A stretch of 36,837 nt of DNA from Bacteroidia bacterium. Its GTDB lineage: Bacteria; Bacteroidota; Bacteroidia; Cytophagales; Cyclobacteriaceae. The position numbers and the translations under genes are program-made. The DNA lies in contig JAUILA010000038.1 of the NCBI GenBank assembly GCA_030432655.1, forward strand, positions 1-36,837, given 5' to 3'. Positions 27,067 through 34,732 of this stretch are shown piece by piece (positions within the stretch are counted from its first letter, which is position 1; each line of letters starts with the position of its first letter). A model generated the notes under the pieces. It worked only from the letters and a program-made list of their open reading frames with translations. It made no database searches and was not told where the DNA came from.

Positions 27067-27714
27067 ATGAATCACCTACAGAATCAGCTAGATATTTGCG
27101 TGAAAATTGAAGGTATGGTTAAGCCTGAGCTTGAAAAGCTATCTGAAAAATATGGTGAAGAGGATTTCAGGTATCAGATTATCGGTCGACCATTTGGATT
27201 TATTATGTTACAGAAGTTAATGGTCTCAGCCAATTTGCATACATTTCAATCTCGTGAATGGTATGGCAAATTAGGTATTACTGATGAGCAGGTAATGAAA
27301 CAATTTACGGATCGGTTTGAGATATTTTTTAAGTATATGGGATTTTTCAGCTTTTATTCATCAGTAGAATCTGTTTTTAGAAATCTAATTAGAGCTTTGG
27401 ATTCGACGAATGATGGTAAGGGTGATTTTCAGCCCATTTTCACTTACATCCTTAAGCAACTTGACTTACGAACATATGAGGAATTGTTTCATTTTTGTAG
27501 CTGCCTGCGTAATGCAGTTCATAATAATGGAAAGTTCCTGCCTAGACGTAATAATAATAATAGGAAGATGATGTTTAACGGGGTAGAATATGAATTTAAA
27601 TATGACAAAGAAATAGACTTTTTTTACCCGGAATTACTTTTCGAAATTGAGGAAGAAATTTTTGCCTGTTTGATCGCTATTGTAAATCATGATGATGTCA
27701 AATCTCTTACTTAA
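27067..27714 (+). CDS. Helical protein with HEPN-like RNxxH motif, first gene of TIR cargo operon
   Basis: 215 residues, mainly helical, no signal or membrane segment. I do not recognise a named family. A central motif, CSCLRNAVHNNGKF (Arg148, His152), resembles the R-N-x-x-H core of HEPN domains found in toxins and antiphage proteins, although the spacing here is Rx3H rather than the usual Rx4-6H. An N-terminal helix-rich half and a C-terminal acidic helix (LLFEIEEEIFA) flank it. It starts the AT-rich plus-strand operon, 31 nt before the first TIR gene. It may be an RNA-directed effector, a sensor or a regulator; none is shown. A TATTTTTA box (27038-27045) is a possible promoter. Confidence 0.6.
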   Translation: MNHLQNQLDICVKIEGMVKPELEKLSEKYGEEDFRYQIIGRPFGFIMLQKLMVSANLHTFQSREWYGKLGITDEQVMKQFTDRFEIFFKYMGFFSFYSSVESVFRNLIRALDSTNDGKGDFQPIFTYILKQLDLRTYEELFHFCSCLRNAVHNNGKFLPRRNNNNRKMMFNGVEYEFKYDKEIDFFYPELLFEIEEEIFACLIAIVNHDDVKSLT

Positions 27715-27745
27715 AAAATCCTTTATAGTGAGTACCTAAATAAAA

Positions 27746-28759
27746 ATGGCATTAAAGGATTGTTTTCTTAAAGATTCAAGAGGAATTCCAGATTATGTTT
27801 GGGTAAAGATAACCGTTCATGGTAGTGCTGGATTGCATTTTACTTTTCCCAATTCAAATCAATTATTACATATGGAAGGATTGTTCTCTTTAAAAGATTT
27901 GTTTGAGAATGAAGGAGAGGGTTTTAATTCTTCTCGAGGCATGACCATAAAGTCACCGGTGGACAATGTTCATATTGATTTTAGAATAATATGGCCATTC
28001 TTTTCTAACAACGAGGTTTACTTTTTCTATCTGCCAAAGTGTAAGCAACCTTTGACATTGTGTTGTCATATTGTTCGCGAATTTGATGGCTTACTTGCTG
28101 AAATTTTGAATCCAACACACACTGTTGAAGAAATGATTGAAGGAGCATTAGAAGTTAATAAAACCCCGGAATTAGCCTATCGAACAGTTTATATTTATAG
28201 TGAGGATATTTTGTCTAATAAGGATACTTCTAACCTTAAACAGCTATGTCATGAACATAAAATACGCTTAATATTAAAAGACGAGGAATACCGAAAAAAC
28301 CGTGAAAGACGTATGGATATTTTTGCATTTATAAGCCATGATTCTAGAGATAAGGATCGCATTGCAGAGCCCTTAGCATTAGGACTTAATAAGAAGCTAC
28401 ACCCGACTTGGTTCGATAAATATTCCTTGAAAGTTGGTGATAATTTAAGAGAATCTATTGAAGAAGGAATTCGTAATGCGAGAAAGTGTATAATAATTGT
28501 GACTCCTAATTTTTTAAGTAATCCTGGCTGGACTAAAGTTGAGTTCAACGCCATTTTCACAAAAACTTTAATGGAAGGAAATAAGAACTTAGTACTTCCC
28601 ATTTGGAGCGGTGTTACGCCTCAAGAAGTTTATGAATATTCTCCAACTCTTGCAAATACGGTGGCTATCAACTGGCCGGATGAAAATGGCAAGTCTGAAG
28701 ATGAATATAAGAATGCAATTGAAGAAGTAGTAACATCAATAATTAGGGCTCTCGATTAA
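27746..28759 (+). CDS. TIR-domain protein with unknown N-terminal domain (putative NADase effector)
   Basis: 337 residues. Residues 1-180 form a beta-rich domain I do not recognise, followed by a beta-alpha-beta segment (YRTVYIYSEDILSN...HKIRLILKDEEYR, 146-183). Residues 191-310 form a TIR domain: box 1 FAFISHDSRDKDRIAEPLA, then WFDKYSLKVGDNLRESIEEGI, IIIVTPNFLSNPGW, and WTKVEFNAIF, whose Glu266 is at the catalytic position of NAD-cleaving TIRs. Bacterial TIR proteins in defence systems deplete NAD or make cyclic ADP-ribose signals on phage infection. The N-terminal part may sense infection. It is the second gene of a three-gene operon, 28 nt before a second TIR gene. Confidence 0.85.
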   Translation: MALKDCFLKDSRGIPDYVWVKITVHGSAGLHFTFPNSNQLLHMEGLFSLKDLFENEGEGFNSSRGMTIKSPVDNVHIDFRIIWPFFSNNEVYFFYLPKCKQPLTLCCHIVREFDGLLAEILNPTHTVEEMIEGALEVNKTPELAYRTVYIYSEDILSNKDTSNLKQLCHEHKIRLILKDEEYRKNRERRMDIFAFISHDSRDKDRIAEPLALGLNKKLHPTWFDKYSLKVGDNLRESIEEGIRNARKCIIIVTPNFLSNPGWTKVEFNAIFTKTLMEGNKNLVLPIWSGVTPQEVYEYSPTLANTVAINWPDENGKSEDEYKNAIEEVVTSIIRALD

Positions 28760-28787
28760 CTCAATAGTGAATTTGAATTGATTTAAT

Positions 28788-29387
28788 ATGAAGTATGGCA
28801 TACCTCGCGACAAAGATGGAAATTATAATCTTGACGGAGCTAGAGCATTCGAAGATACACACTGGCAAAAAATGATTTCTAATATGACAAAATCTCGAAA
28901 TCACTCGTGGGTGCAGTACCCAAAGAAAAAAGTTTTTATAAGCTTTATGAACGATGATCGAGATAAAATGAAGCGACTAAAAAGAGCCATGACCAATAGT
29001 GAATTGATGAAGCCCCATATTGTTGAAGATCAAAGAAAAGGCGCGCTCAATCTTTCCGAATTGGTTAAACAGGAAATTGTTGAATGCGATTTCTTTGTGC
29101 CTATTCTCTCAGAACTTTCGATTAAGAGTCAATGGGTGAATCAAGAAATTGGATTTGCCACGGCACATGATCACATTGAAATAATTCCACTTGTACAAAA
29201 CTCAATAATGGAAGTCTTAAAAGGCTTTATTCATAAGGAGATTCAACTCTCTTATAATTTTGATGAGTATGAGGATTCGAAAAAGTCTCGTTCATCCTTC
29301 AGAAATGCCTACAAAGGTGTAATTAGTTACATAGAAAGTAAGCTAATGAAAGACATTGATCACAGCCATTTAAAAAACCATGACTGA
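28788..29387 (+). CDS. Second, short TIR-domain protein
   Basis: 199 residues. After a 45-residue charged N-terminus, a TIR domain runs from about 47 to 140: KKVFISFMNDDRDKMKRLKRAM (box 1), VEDQRKGALNLSELVKQEIVEC, FFVPILSELSIKSQW and WVNQEIGFATAHD. Glu120 lies at the catalytic position, and SQWVNQEIGFA resembles stand-alone TIR proteins of Thoeris ThsB type. It differs clearly from the TIR of the upstream gene, so it is not a recent duplicate. A signal-making TIR paired with another TIR as effector is one possibility. It is the last gene of the operon. Confidence 0.82.
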   Translation: MKYGIPRDKDGNYNLDGARAFEDTHWQKMISNMTKSRNHSWVQYPKKKVFISFMNDDRDKMKRLKRAMTNSELMKPHIVEDQRKGALNLSELVKQEIVECDFFVPILSELSIKSQWVNQEIGFATAHDHIEIIPLVQNSIMEVLKGFIHKEIQLSYNFDEYEDSKKSRSSFRNAYKGVISYIESKLMKDIDHSHLKNHD

Positions 29388-29440
29388 ATATTAGCCCTCA
29401 CTTAGTTAAACCTCAGTTTTTCTTTACTTGACAATATTGC

Positions 29441-29484
29441 ATAAAAAAAAGTTGAGCCGATTAACAATTCAATCAGCCCAACTT
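29441..29484 (-). terminator. Rho-independent terminator between convergent cargo genes
   Basis: Arms at 29449-29462 and 29471-29484 pair over 14 positions with two wobble pairs. On the minus strand the stem is followed by eight T's (29450-29443), so it ends the membrane protein gene. The plus-strand side has few T's. Confidence 0.85.
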
Positions 29485-29535
29485 ATTCATAGATTACCTT
29501 TTGGTAAATTCGAATAGCTCACGGACATTTAAGTT

Positions 29536-30573
29536 CTATGTAGTAATAAATTCCCAAAAGAATTTAAAAAACCCGCTTGCGGCTAGCATTATTAATGATA
29601 TCGCAAAACCAATGCCTAATTGTAAAAGTACCTTCGTCTTAATTGAATTATTTTTCCGTTTAATATCAGCTATTGCATTGACGTCGCCACTTGTAAATTT
29701 GAACTCAGAATAACTTTCATACTTCGTTAATCTTTTAAATAAGTTTGCTCCATGGATATTTGCTAAATCCATAACTATTTTCACAACACCATAAGAAATA
29801 AATGATAATAATGTGAATTTCACAAAATGACCTTGTGACCAATTCTGGAAGTCAATATTTAAAAGCGTATATCGGAAAATTAGAAATAGAAATATGAGGA
29901 TTATAAATAGATAAAATGACTCTAAAAGGAAGGCCATATATCTGCGTCTGCGATGTGTAAACCTAATAATTGCATCTGACTTTTCATTATTCTCAAGCGT
30001 TCCATACCACCTTTCCACAATACTTAACAATTCGGTTGCTAACACGGCATTAACAAAATCAACTTTAACGACAGCCGGAGAAGTAGCTTGAGGTAAAATC
30101 TCATCCTTATCATCCATCATTAACAGGTGGAAAACCTCGCTGGGTTTTAACTCAGAACCTATCCTAAAAGTCAACGTATGCTTCTGTGGCATTTCGTAAT
30201 TATGCAGTTTGATAAAAAGCTCCCATTGAATTGTCATACTTTTAGTCTTATCGGGGATTTTAAAATTTGTCCGATTAAACTCAGCATAAGATTTAAAAGA
30301 CCATATTTTATTTGAATGAAATTGAAGTAAAATACTAGTAGCACTGACAACAAGGTTTTCAGTATCTAATTTATTATCTATCGCCTCTTTAAGGTTTTGC
30401 AAATCACCTAGACTAATTGTTTTAGGTTTTTTTAAGAGCTTAATTTGTGAATCTGGCTTTCCATTGAATAAATAAAACAAAGATTTTACTTGATCTACTG
30501 AAGGAGCCGCAAGTTCTCCTTTTTTTGTCACAGCCGGTTTGTGAGATTCTTCCTTTTGGTTTTTTTCTTCCAT
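29536..30573 (-). CDS. Membrane protein with cytoplasmic N-terminal region, cargo gene
   Basis: 345 residues. The first 210 are soluble, starting with a Lys/Glu-rich tail, and include beta-rich stretches (LVVSATSILLQF, HTLTFRIGSELKPSE). Three membrane segments follow, at about 212-236, 251-271 and 315-341, separated by a basic loop. No named domain is recognised. It is AT-rich like the TIR operon, has its own terminator, and is divergent from a trypco2-like gene across 46 bp. A C-terminal membrane anchor beside conflict-system genes suggests a membrane-damaging effector or a membrane-tethered sensor. This is a guess from context. Confidence 0.7.
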   Translation of the reverse strand: MEEKNQKEESHKPAVTKKGELAAPSVDQVKSLFYLFNGKPDSQIKLLKKPKTISLGDLQNLKEAIDNKLDTENLVVSATSILLQFHSNKIWSFKSYAEFNRTNFKIPDKTKSMTIQWELFIKLHNYEMPQKHTLTFRIGSELKPSEVFHLLMMDDKDEILPQATSPAVVKVDFVNAVLATELLSIVERWYGTLENNEKSDAIIRFTHRRRRYMAFLLESFYLFIILIFLFLIFRYTLLNIDFQNWSQGHFVKFTLLSFISYGVVKIVMDLANIHGANLFKRLTKYESYSEFKFTSGDVNAIADIKRKNNSIKTKVLLQLGIGFAISLIMLAASGFFKFFWEFITT

Positions 30574-30619
30574 TCTAAATACTTTAGGTATATTGAGATA
30601 TTAATATAATTAAATTATA

Positions 30620-30966
30620 ATGAACCTAAGAGAATTTATAAAAACCACGATTCTTGAAATTTCAGAGGGTGTATCTGATGCCCAAAAGGCACTTGTGAAG
30701 GTTCAGACGTTTTCGTAAACCCTGACCGAGCAACAGATCGTGGTGGATCTTTAATATCAGGCTTCGGCGCAAGACAAATTCAACAAATAGAAATTAGTGT
30801 GGCTTTAACAACTATTGATAAAGAGGGTGATAAAGCCGGAATTGGTGTAATGAGTGGAATATTAGCCGCGGGTGCTCAAAAGCAATCCGATAAGTCAAAT
30901 GAATCTGTGAGCTATATAAAATTTACTTTGCCTATTGCATTATCAGCTGTAAAGATTAATGATTGA
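30620..30966 (+). pseudogene. Trypco2-like domain gene, broken by a frameshift
   Basis: From ATG 30620 the frame reads MNLREFIKTTILEISEGVSD and on to a TAA at 30716. The -1 frame from about 30706 continues the same protein: DVFVNPDRAT, ISGFGARQIQQIEISVALTT, GDKAGIGVMSGILAAGAQ and YIKFTLPIALSA, to TGA at 30966. The joined product is about 115 residues and looks like a trypsin-co-occurring domain 2 (trypco2) protein, a small domain of bacterial conflict systems. One missing base between 30705 and 30706 explains the break. No classic slippery site is visible, so a real mutation or a sequencing error is likelier than programmed frameshifting. Confidence 0.65.
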
Positions 30967-30974
30967 TATCTTCA

Positions 30975-31508
30975 TTAGTTAGTTCTTTTGATTTCTAATT
31001 TTGCTTCTAAGCGTTTTATCCTTTCCGCACTTTCAGCTGGGTCAGTCCGAACTACAAATACTTTCTCGCGGCTTTCGGTACGTTGCTGCACTTCGTGGGT
31101 AATAATTTGTGGAATGCCGCCTGCATCTCGCATAATTTTCACCCCAGCTTCCAGCATTCGGACAATGTCCGCATTGGTCTGTGGTTCAATCTTGTCTAAA
31201 AATTTAACAGCCCGGTTAAAGGCCATACGTCCGGCTTCAAGGTGTAAGCGGTTGAGTTCCCGCGCTTGCTGTTCCCATTCTGAAAATAGCTTGCCTGCGA
31301 GGTGCCTGTCATAGGCTTCTGCCCGGACATCCCAATCATACTTTTCGACCAATTCCTGAATCCGGGCACGGGATACTTTCACGGCTTTTGCTATTTCCGT
31401 TTTACTCCTCCGTTCACCCATGAACAGATAAGAAGTGAACCGTGAATAAGCGAGGGGGGTTTCACCGGGTAACTGTTCCCACGGTAGATGACTTTCCTGT
31501 AATTCCAT
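30975..31508 (-). CDS. Phage small terminase (TerS)-like HTH protein
   Basis: 177 residues. The N-terminal pattern LPWEQLPGETPLAYSRFTSYL, then RRSKTEIAKAVKVSRARIQELVEKYDWDVRAEAYDRHLAG, follows the 'W-E-x-E-T-x-x-A-Y-x-x-F ... helix-turn-helix ... W-x-x-R-A-x-A-Y-D' layout of small-terminase-like phage proteins. A long helical stretch (RELNRLHLEAGRMAFNRAVKFLDK) and a charged C-terminus follow. TerS proteins bind viral DNA at the packaging site. No large terminase gene is in the element, as in satellites that redirect a helper's packaging motor. It is the last gene of the minus-strand operon. A generic DNA-binding protein is the alternative. Confidence 0.55.
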   Translation of the reverse strand: MELQESHLPWEQLPGETPLAYSRFTSYLFMGERRSKTEIAKAVKVSRARIQELVEKYDWDVRAEAYDRHLAGKLFSEWEQQARELNRLHLEAGRMAFNRAVKFLDKIEPQTNADIVRMLEAGVKIMRDAGGIPQIITHEVQQRTESREKVFVVRTDPAESAERIKRLEAKLEIKRTN

Positions 31509-31524
31509 AAAGGTTGTGTTGAGA

Positions 31525-31752
31525 TTATGTATAGACCCGTTTCAGGCTTTTCAGCCGCTGGGTGAGTTTGATTAAATCGGTTACGGTATTTTTCAATAGC
31601 CGCTGATCATCCGGCCATAAGCGTACCTCTTTCTGTACCTCTTGAATCCTGTCAAGGGCTTCGTAAGTGGCTAACAGGGTGTATTCCAGGAGGCGGTTTC
31701 GTTCCGCCCCTCTGAGATACCTCCCATCATCTTCAATAATAACGCGCTCCAT
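31525..31752 (-). CDS. Small protein of unknown function in satellite operon
   Basis: 75 residues, charged and helical (YEALDRIQEVQKEVRLWPDDQRLLKNTVTDLIKLTQRLKSL). It overlaps the upstream gene by 20 nt and ends 16 nt before the TerS-like gene. In phage satellites small genes here often interfere with the helper phage, but no family is recognised. Confidence 0.6.
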   Translation of the reverse strand: MERVIIEDDGRYLRGAERNRLLEYTLLATYEALDRIQEVQKEVRLWPDDQRLLKNTVTDLIKLTQRLKSLKRVYT

Positions 31753-32242
31753 CTATCGCTGCTTTAATTTTGTTCAAAGGTTCTGAAAACGGGTTTGTCG
31801 ATTTTGTATCCTTTTTTGACTTCTTTTTTTCGTTCAGCATACCGGAAGCATGAATAGCATCGGCGAGCCCCCGTAAAGTTATGAGGACTTCCATTTGAAC
31901 TTCCCGGTCACTCAACTTTTCAAACGCGTCATAATCCCTTTGCCGGGCATCAAATGCCGCACGGGCTTCTGCCTTTTGTTGAATCTCTGCACTCTGGTTT
32001 TCATAGACCCGCGCAACCCGCGGGAAGGACGCTTTCAGGTCTTCGACCGATTTTTTCGTAAAGGATTCCCGTTCATTTTCATGATCGAACTGTCGTGTTT
32101 GAGCCGCGATGTTAATTTGCTCAACCTCATTCCTGAGCCAAGCCAATGCCGCACGGTCTTTGGTCTTTTTGGACAGTTCTCCATAGAGCTTCTCTACGCC
32201 TATCTCGTCCTCTAAATGATGCTTTTTTACTAAGTCATTCAT
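31733..32242 (-). CDS. Coiled-coil protein of unknown function in satellite operon
   Basis: 169 residues, almost all helix, rich in Glu, Lys and Ala, with a probable coiled coil (VYENQSAEIQQKAEARAAFD) and a basic KKKSKKDTK patch before a short C-terminus. No signal or membrane segment. It is the first gene after the iteron array and overlaps the next gene by 20 nt. The place between origin and TerS-like gene suggests a role in helper interference or packaging. No evidence of a specific function. Confidence 0.6.
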   Translation of the reverse strand: MNDLVKKHHLEDEIGVEKLYGELSKKTKDRAALAWLRNEVEQINIAAQTRQFDHENERESFTKKSVEDLKASFPRVARVYENQSAEIQQKAEARAAFDARQRDYDAFEKLSDREVQMEVLITLRGLADAIHASGMLNEKKKSKKDTKSTNPFSEPLNKIKAAIDGARYY

Positions 32243-32280
32243 GGTATTAAAATTTATTGTTAGAAATTGATTTATAATGA

Positions 32281-32552
32281 CGTCCGCAAAAACGTCCGCA
32301 ACTATATAGGTAATTGCGGATTGCGGAAGTCAGGGTTTTCTCCCCCTCTCCCGGGCTATGAATGCCCGGAGAGAGTGAGACAGATAGGAGCGTCCGTAAA
32401 ACGTCCGCAATGGTATATTTGCGGATGTAATCATCCTTACAGCTATCGTAAGGACTGATTTTAATGACGCCCGCAACGTCCGCTATTCTCTCATTTTGCG
32501 TATATCGTTTCATTTTCTGTAAATGGTTTTGACCTGAGTTTGACGTCCGCAA
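32281..32552. repeat. Iteron-like array with hairpin (candidate replication origin)
   Basis: CGTCCGCAA occurs exactly at 32281, 32293, 32402 and 32544, with single-change copies at 32391 (CGTCCGTAA), 32468 (CGCCCGCAA) and 32477 (CGTCCGCTA). The inverse core TTGCGGA occurs at 32314, 32321 and 32419. Copies tend to be paired at 9-12 bp. A hairpin at 32346-32375 (5+6 bp stem, one bulged A, 7-nt loop) lies in the middle. The array starts inside the end of the primase gene and fills the gap to the next gene, a position typical of origins recognised by an adjacent Rep protein. Confidence 0.65.
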
Positions 32553-34213
32553 TTCACTTTTTCGACAAACCCGGTAATTTCAAGGGATTTAAGTCTTGTT
32601 TCGGCCGTTCGTTTACTTACGTTTTGAACCGACATGCACCCTTGCAAAAAGGCTTCTACGGAAGGGTAGGATTCCCGCCCTTCCGGGAATAACAAGTCGT
32701 GTAATTTCTTTAGCCCATCACGATCTGCCTGTTCCCGGAAATTTGCATCGAGAGGCAACAGGTCATACCCGGTATCAGATGCATTTCGAGTCAATGCAAA
32801 GTCTGGGATTTCTGCGGTGTGACGTGAATGTTCAAATGACCAGACTGAGTGTTTGCCATCCTTCTTTTCAATCTTGCTGGTTAACTCAAAATCCCGCTCC
32901 AATTCAAGTCCGAGATGTCCGACCGAGTACCCGTCTTTCTTATTTTCATGCAGGACTGACAGAACAGCGCATTCATATCCATCCATTATGTCCATCAATA
33001 GCTTTGCGCCCTCACGGGATGCCGTCAAGTCATTGAAGTCCCTTACCATATCCCGGGCAGTGTCCAGAATTAACAGGTCGTATTCACTGAAATCCATTTG
33101 TTTCATCAGCTGTTCAACTTCATGCGGACGAAGTGATCGCAAATGGAAATAGTCGACCTCGTCAGACAATTTGAGCTCATGCAATATATCTACAATTCTT
33201 TTCCCGTCGGCTGCATCCTGTTCAAGATCAAGCCAGCATATCCGCCCGGGAATATTGACTTCAATGTTTTCTCCGCCGGTCAGCATCTTCAGAATTAAGG
33301 AAGTTTTCCGTGCTTTCTGCTTGCCATGAATTAAATGACCTTTGCCGCGATATAATACAGGATATCCATATACGGTTATCATTGGAATTTTTGGCGGTAC
33401 GTCCGTTTCTGGTGTGATTCTCAACTTCATTGCACGACTGACAATATCCTCGGCAGGTTCACCCGGCGTATAGGAGCGGTAAACGTTCCTGACAGCCTCA
33501 ATCGCTTTTTCTTTATCTGTGGTACTGTCAGGGTGGCGGTAGGTTTCCCATGCCTGGGCGATGTTTAGAGGGGCTGAAATTGGCAATGCGGCCTTTAAGC
33601 AAATCCCCGCATATCGTAATATGTCGGCATATCTCCATCCAACAGCAGGAGGGGTGACATCCTCCCAAGTTTCCGTAATTGGAACAGGGAAGGTTTTAGC
33701 CTCAGGGTTGATATATAAATCCGGGTCATGGGTGACGAAACGCAGACGACAAATATCCTTGCAGCTTTCATCGGCTTCCAATCCATACTCCCGAAGAAAG
33801 TATTCGGTTAATGTCGGAAATTTGTCCTTCAAGTCCTTATCGCCTGTTATCTCTGCATCCACAATGCAAAACAAACCTTGTCCGCCTGCAGAAATTCCCG
33901 CTACGAAAACATGCGGGTCGACTGCAAGAAACTCCTTTGCCCGATCAATGTCTTTGACTTTATCGAAATCCAGACAGATTAAACCACTGGGTTGTTTTAA
34001 ACCTGCTATTGAACGTGTCCCGTTAAAGAGCCCTGAGGGTGTAAAGGCTGGAAGCGTATTTTTCTCCGCTTTCCCTGTCCGTACGGCTCTTATTTGATCT
34101 GCGTAGGTGTCATTCTTCATATCTTCAAGAAGAGGCCTCAGATCGCACGCAATACCCTTGATGTCGCGAACACTTTGGTAGGATGAAATTGGAATTTTTG
34201 TTAACTTAGGCAT
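32510..34213 (-). CDS. Replication protein: BT4734/VirE_N-like primase domain fused to RepA-like AAA ATPase
   Basis: About 567 residues from ATG 34213. The frame opens up to 34312 but that part overlaps the HTH gene. Residues 1-170 look like the BT4734/VirE_N domain of Bacteroidota mobile elements, a primase-like fold, with LICLDFDKV as the metal site and VAGISAGGQGLFCIV. Residues about 275-460 form a RepA-like ATPase: the Walker A region GKQKARKTS has Arg in place of the last Gly, and LLILDTARDMV is Walker B. The C-terminus (YPSVEAFLQGCMSVQNVSKRTAETRL) looks like a winged helix. It would start element replication at the iterons beside its 3' end. Confidence 0.83.
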   Translation of the reverse strand: MPKLTKIPISSYQSVRDIKGIACDLRPLLEDMKNDTYADQIRAVRTGKAEKNTLPAFTPSGLFNGTRSIAGLKQPSGLICLDFDKVKDIDRAKEFLAVDPHVFVAGISAGGQGLFCIVDAEITGDKDLKDKFPTLTEYFLREYGLEADESCKDICRLRFVTHDPDLYINPEAKTFPVPITETWEDVTPPAVGWRYADILRYAGICLKAALPISAPLNIAQAWETYRHPDSTTDKEKAIEAVRNVYRSYTPGEPAEDIVSRAMKLRITPETDVPPKIPMITVYGYPVLYRGKGHLIHGKQKARKTSLILKMLTGGENIEVNIPGRICWLDLEQDAADGKRIVDILHELKLSDEVDYFHLRSLRPHEVEQLMKQMDFSEYDLLILDTARDMVRDFNDLTASREGAKLLMDIMDGYECAVLSVLHENKKDGYSVGHLGLELERDFELTSKIEKKDGKHSVWSFEHSRHTAEIPDFALTRNASDTGYDLLPLDANFREQADRDGLKKLHDLLFPEGRESYPSVEAFLQGCMSVQNVSKRTAETRLKSLEITGFVEKVNCGRQTQVKTIYRK

Positions 34214-34238
34214 AGTGAATGTCTGGAATATGGGGCGC

Positions 34239-34538
34239 TTATTGCGTCCTTTTCCTTTTAGTTTTGATGAGCAAATCGGCGGGATATATCTCTTTCTCAC
34301 GAATGCTTTCAATTACCTCCGATCTGAGGAAATATAATCTGCTGTGCTTCTTGTGGGAAGGGATTTGACCACTCCGGGCTTTCAGGTAGACCGTTGCTTC
34401 GGTTAGGTCGAGAAGCTCGGCTACCTGCTTCACGTTAAGCAGGTCTTCAGGGCCATCGGGGCTGTTGCCTGAAATCCGCTGAACCTCCGCGCGGAGGCTT
34501 CGGATTTCATTCATGAGTTCATCGAATGGGTTACTCAT
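34239..34538 (-). CDS. HTH (MerR/AlpA/excisionase-like) DNA-binding protein
   Basis: 99 residues. A short N-terminal coiled coil (MNEIRSLRAEVQRI) leads to a winged HTH of the HTH_17 type: LLNVKQVAELLDLTEATVYLKARSGQIPSHKKHSRLYFLRSEVIESI. The C-terminus is basic (KTKRKRTQ). Proteins of this type are excisionases or AlpA-like activators that control integrase and replication genes in islands. Its ATG overlaps the upstream stop by 4 nt, and the replication gene follows 25 bp later. Excision control is inferred from family and position. Confidence 0.82.
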   Translation of the reverse strand: MSNPFDELMNEIRSLRAEVQRISGNSPDGPEDLLNVKQVAELLDLTEATVYLKARSGQIPSHKKHSRLYFLRSEVIESIREKEIYPADLLIKTKRKRTQ

Positions 34539-34672
34539 TTCTTCACCTCCCTTTCTTTGGCTTGGCAGTGGTAACGGTCTGCTATTCTTGCAGCCAGACG
34601 GTCAAGCTCGGATGGTCTAAGGACATATAATATTTTGTCCTCCGGGATTCTTTTTACCTTTAGCTCTTTCAT
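34535..34672 (-). CDS. Very small protein of unknown function
   Basis: 45 residues from ATG 34672 (MKELKVKRIPEDKILYVLRPSE); an upstream ATG at 34723 would give 62. It is basic with a likely helix at the end, and overlaps the HTH gene by 4 nt. No family recognised; possibly a regulator coupled to the HTH protein. Confidence 0.5.
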   Translation of the reverse strand: MKELKVKRIPEDKILYVLRPSELDRLAARIADRYHCQAKEREVKK

Positions 34673-34732
34673 GGAGGTAAAGGAATAAAAGGCGGGACGT
34701 AAAAAAGAGGACTCGAAATTCAAGTCTGTATA

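Noticed and set aside
27067-29387. Thoeris system
   Set aside because: There is no ThsA (SIR2 or membrane effector with SLOG) gene; only the short TIR protein resembles ThsB.
30700-30720. Programmed -1 frameshift in the trypco2-like gene
   Set aside because: No X-XXY-YYZ slippery heptamer or downstream hairpin is visible; a one-base loss is the simpler explanation.
32247-32552. 101-residue open frame across the iteron array
   Set aside because: It overlaps the end of the replication gene, has no recognisable domain and is made of repeats, so it is likely chance.
32281-32552. CRISPR array
   Set aside because: Repeats are only 9 bp, in both orientations and at irregular spacing, and no cas genes are present.
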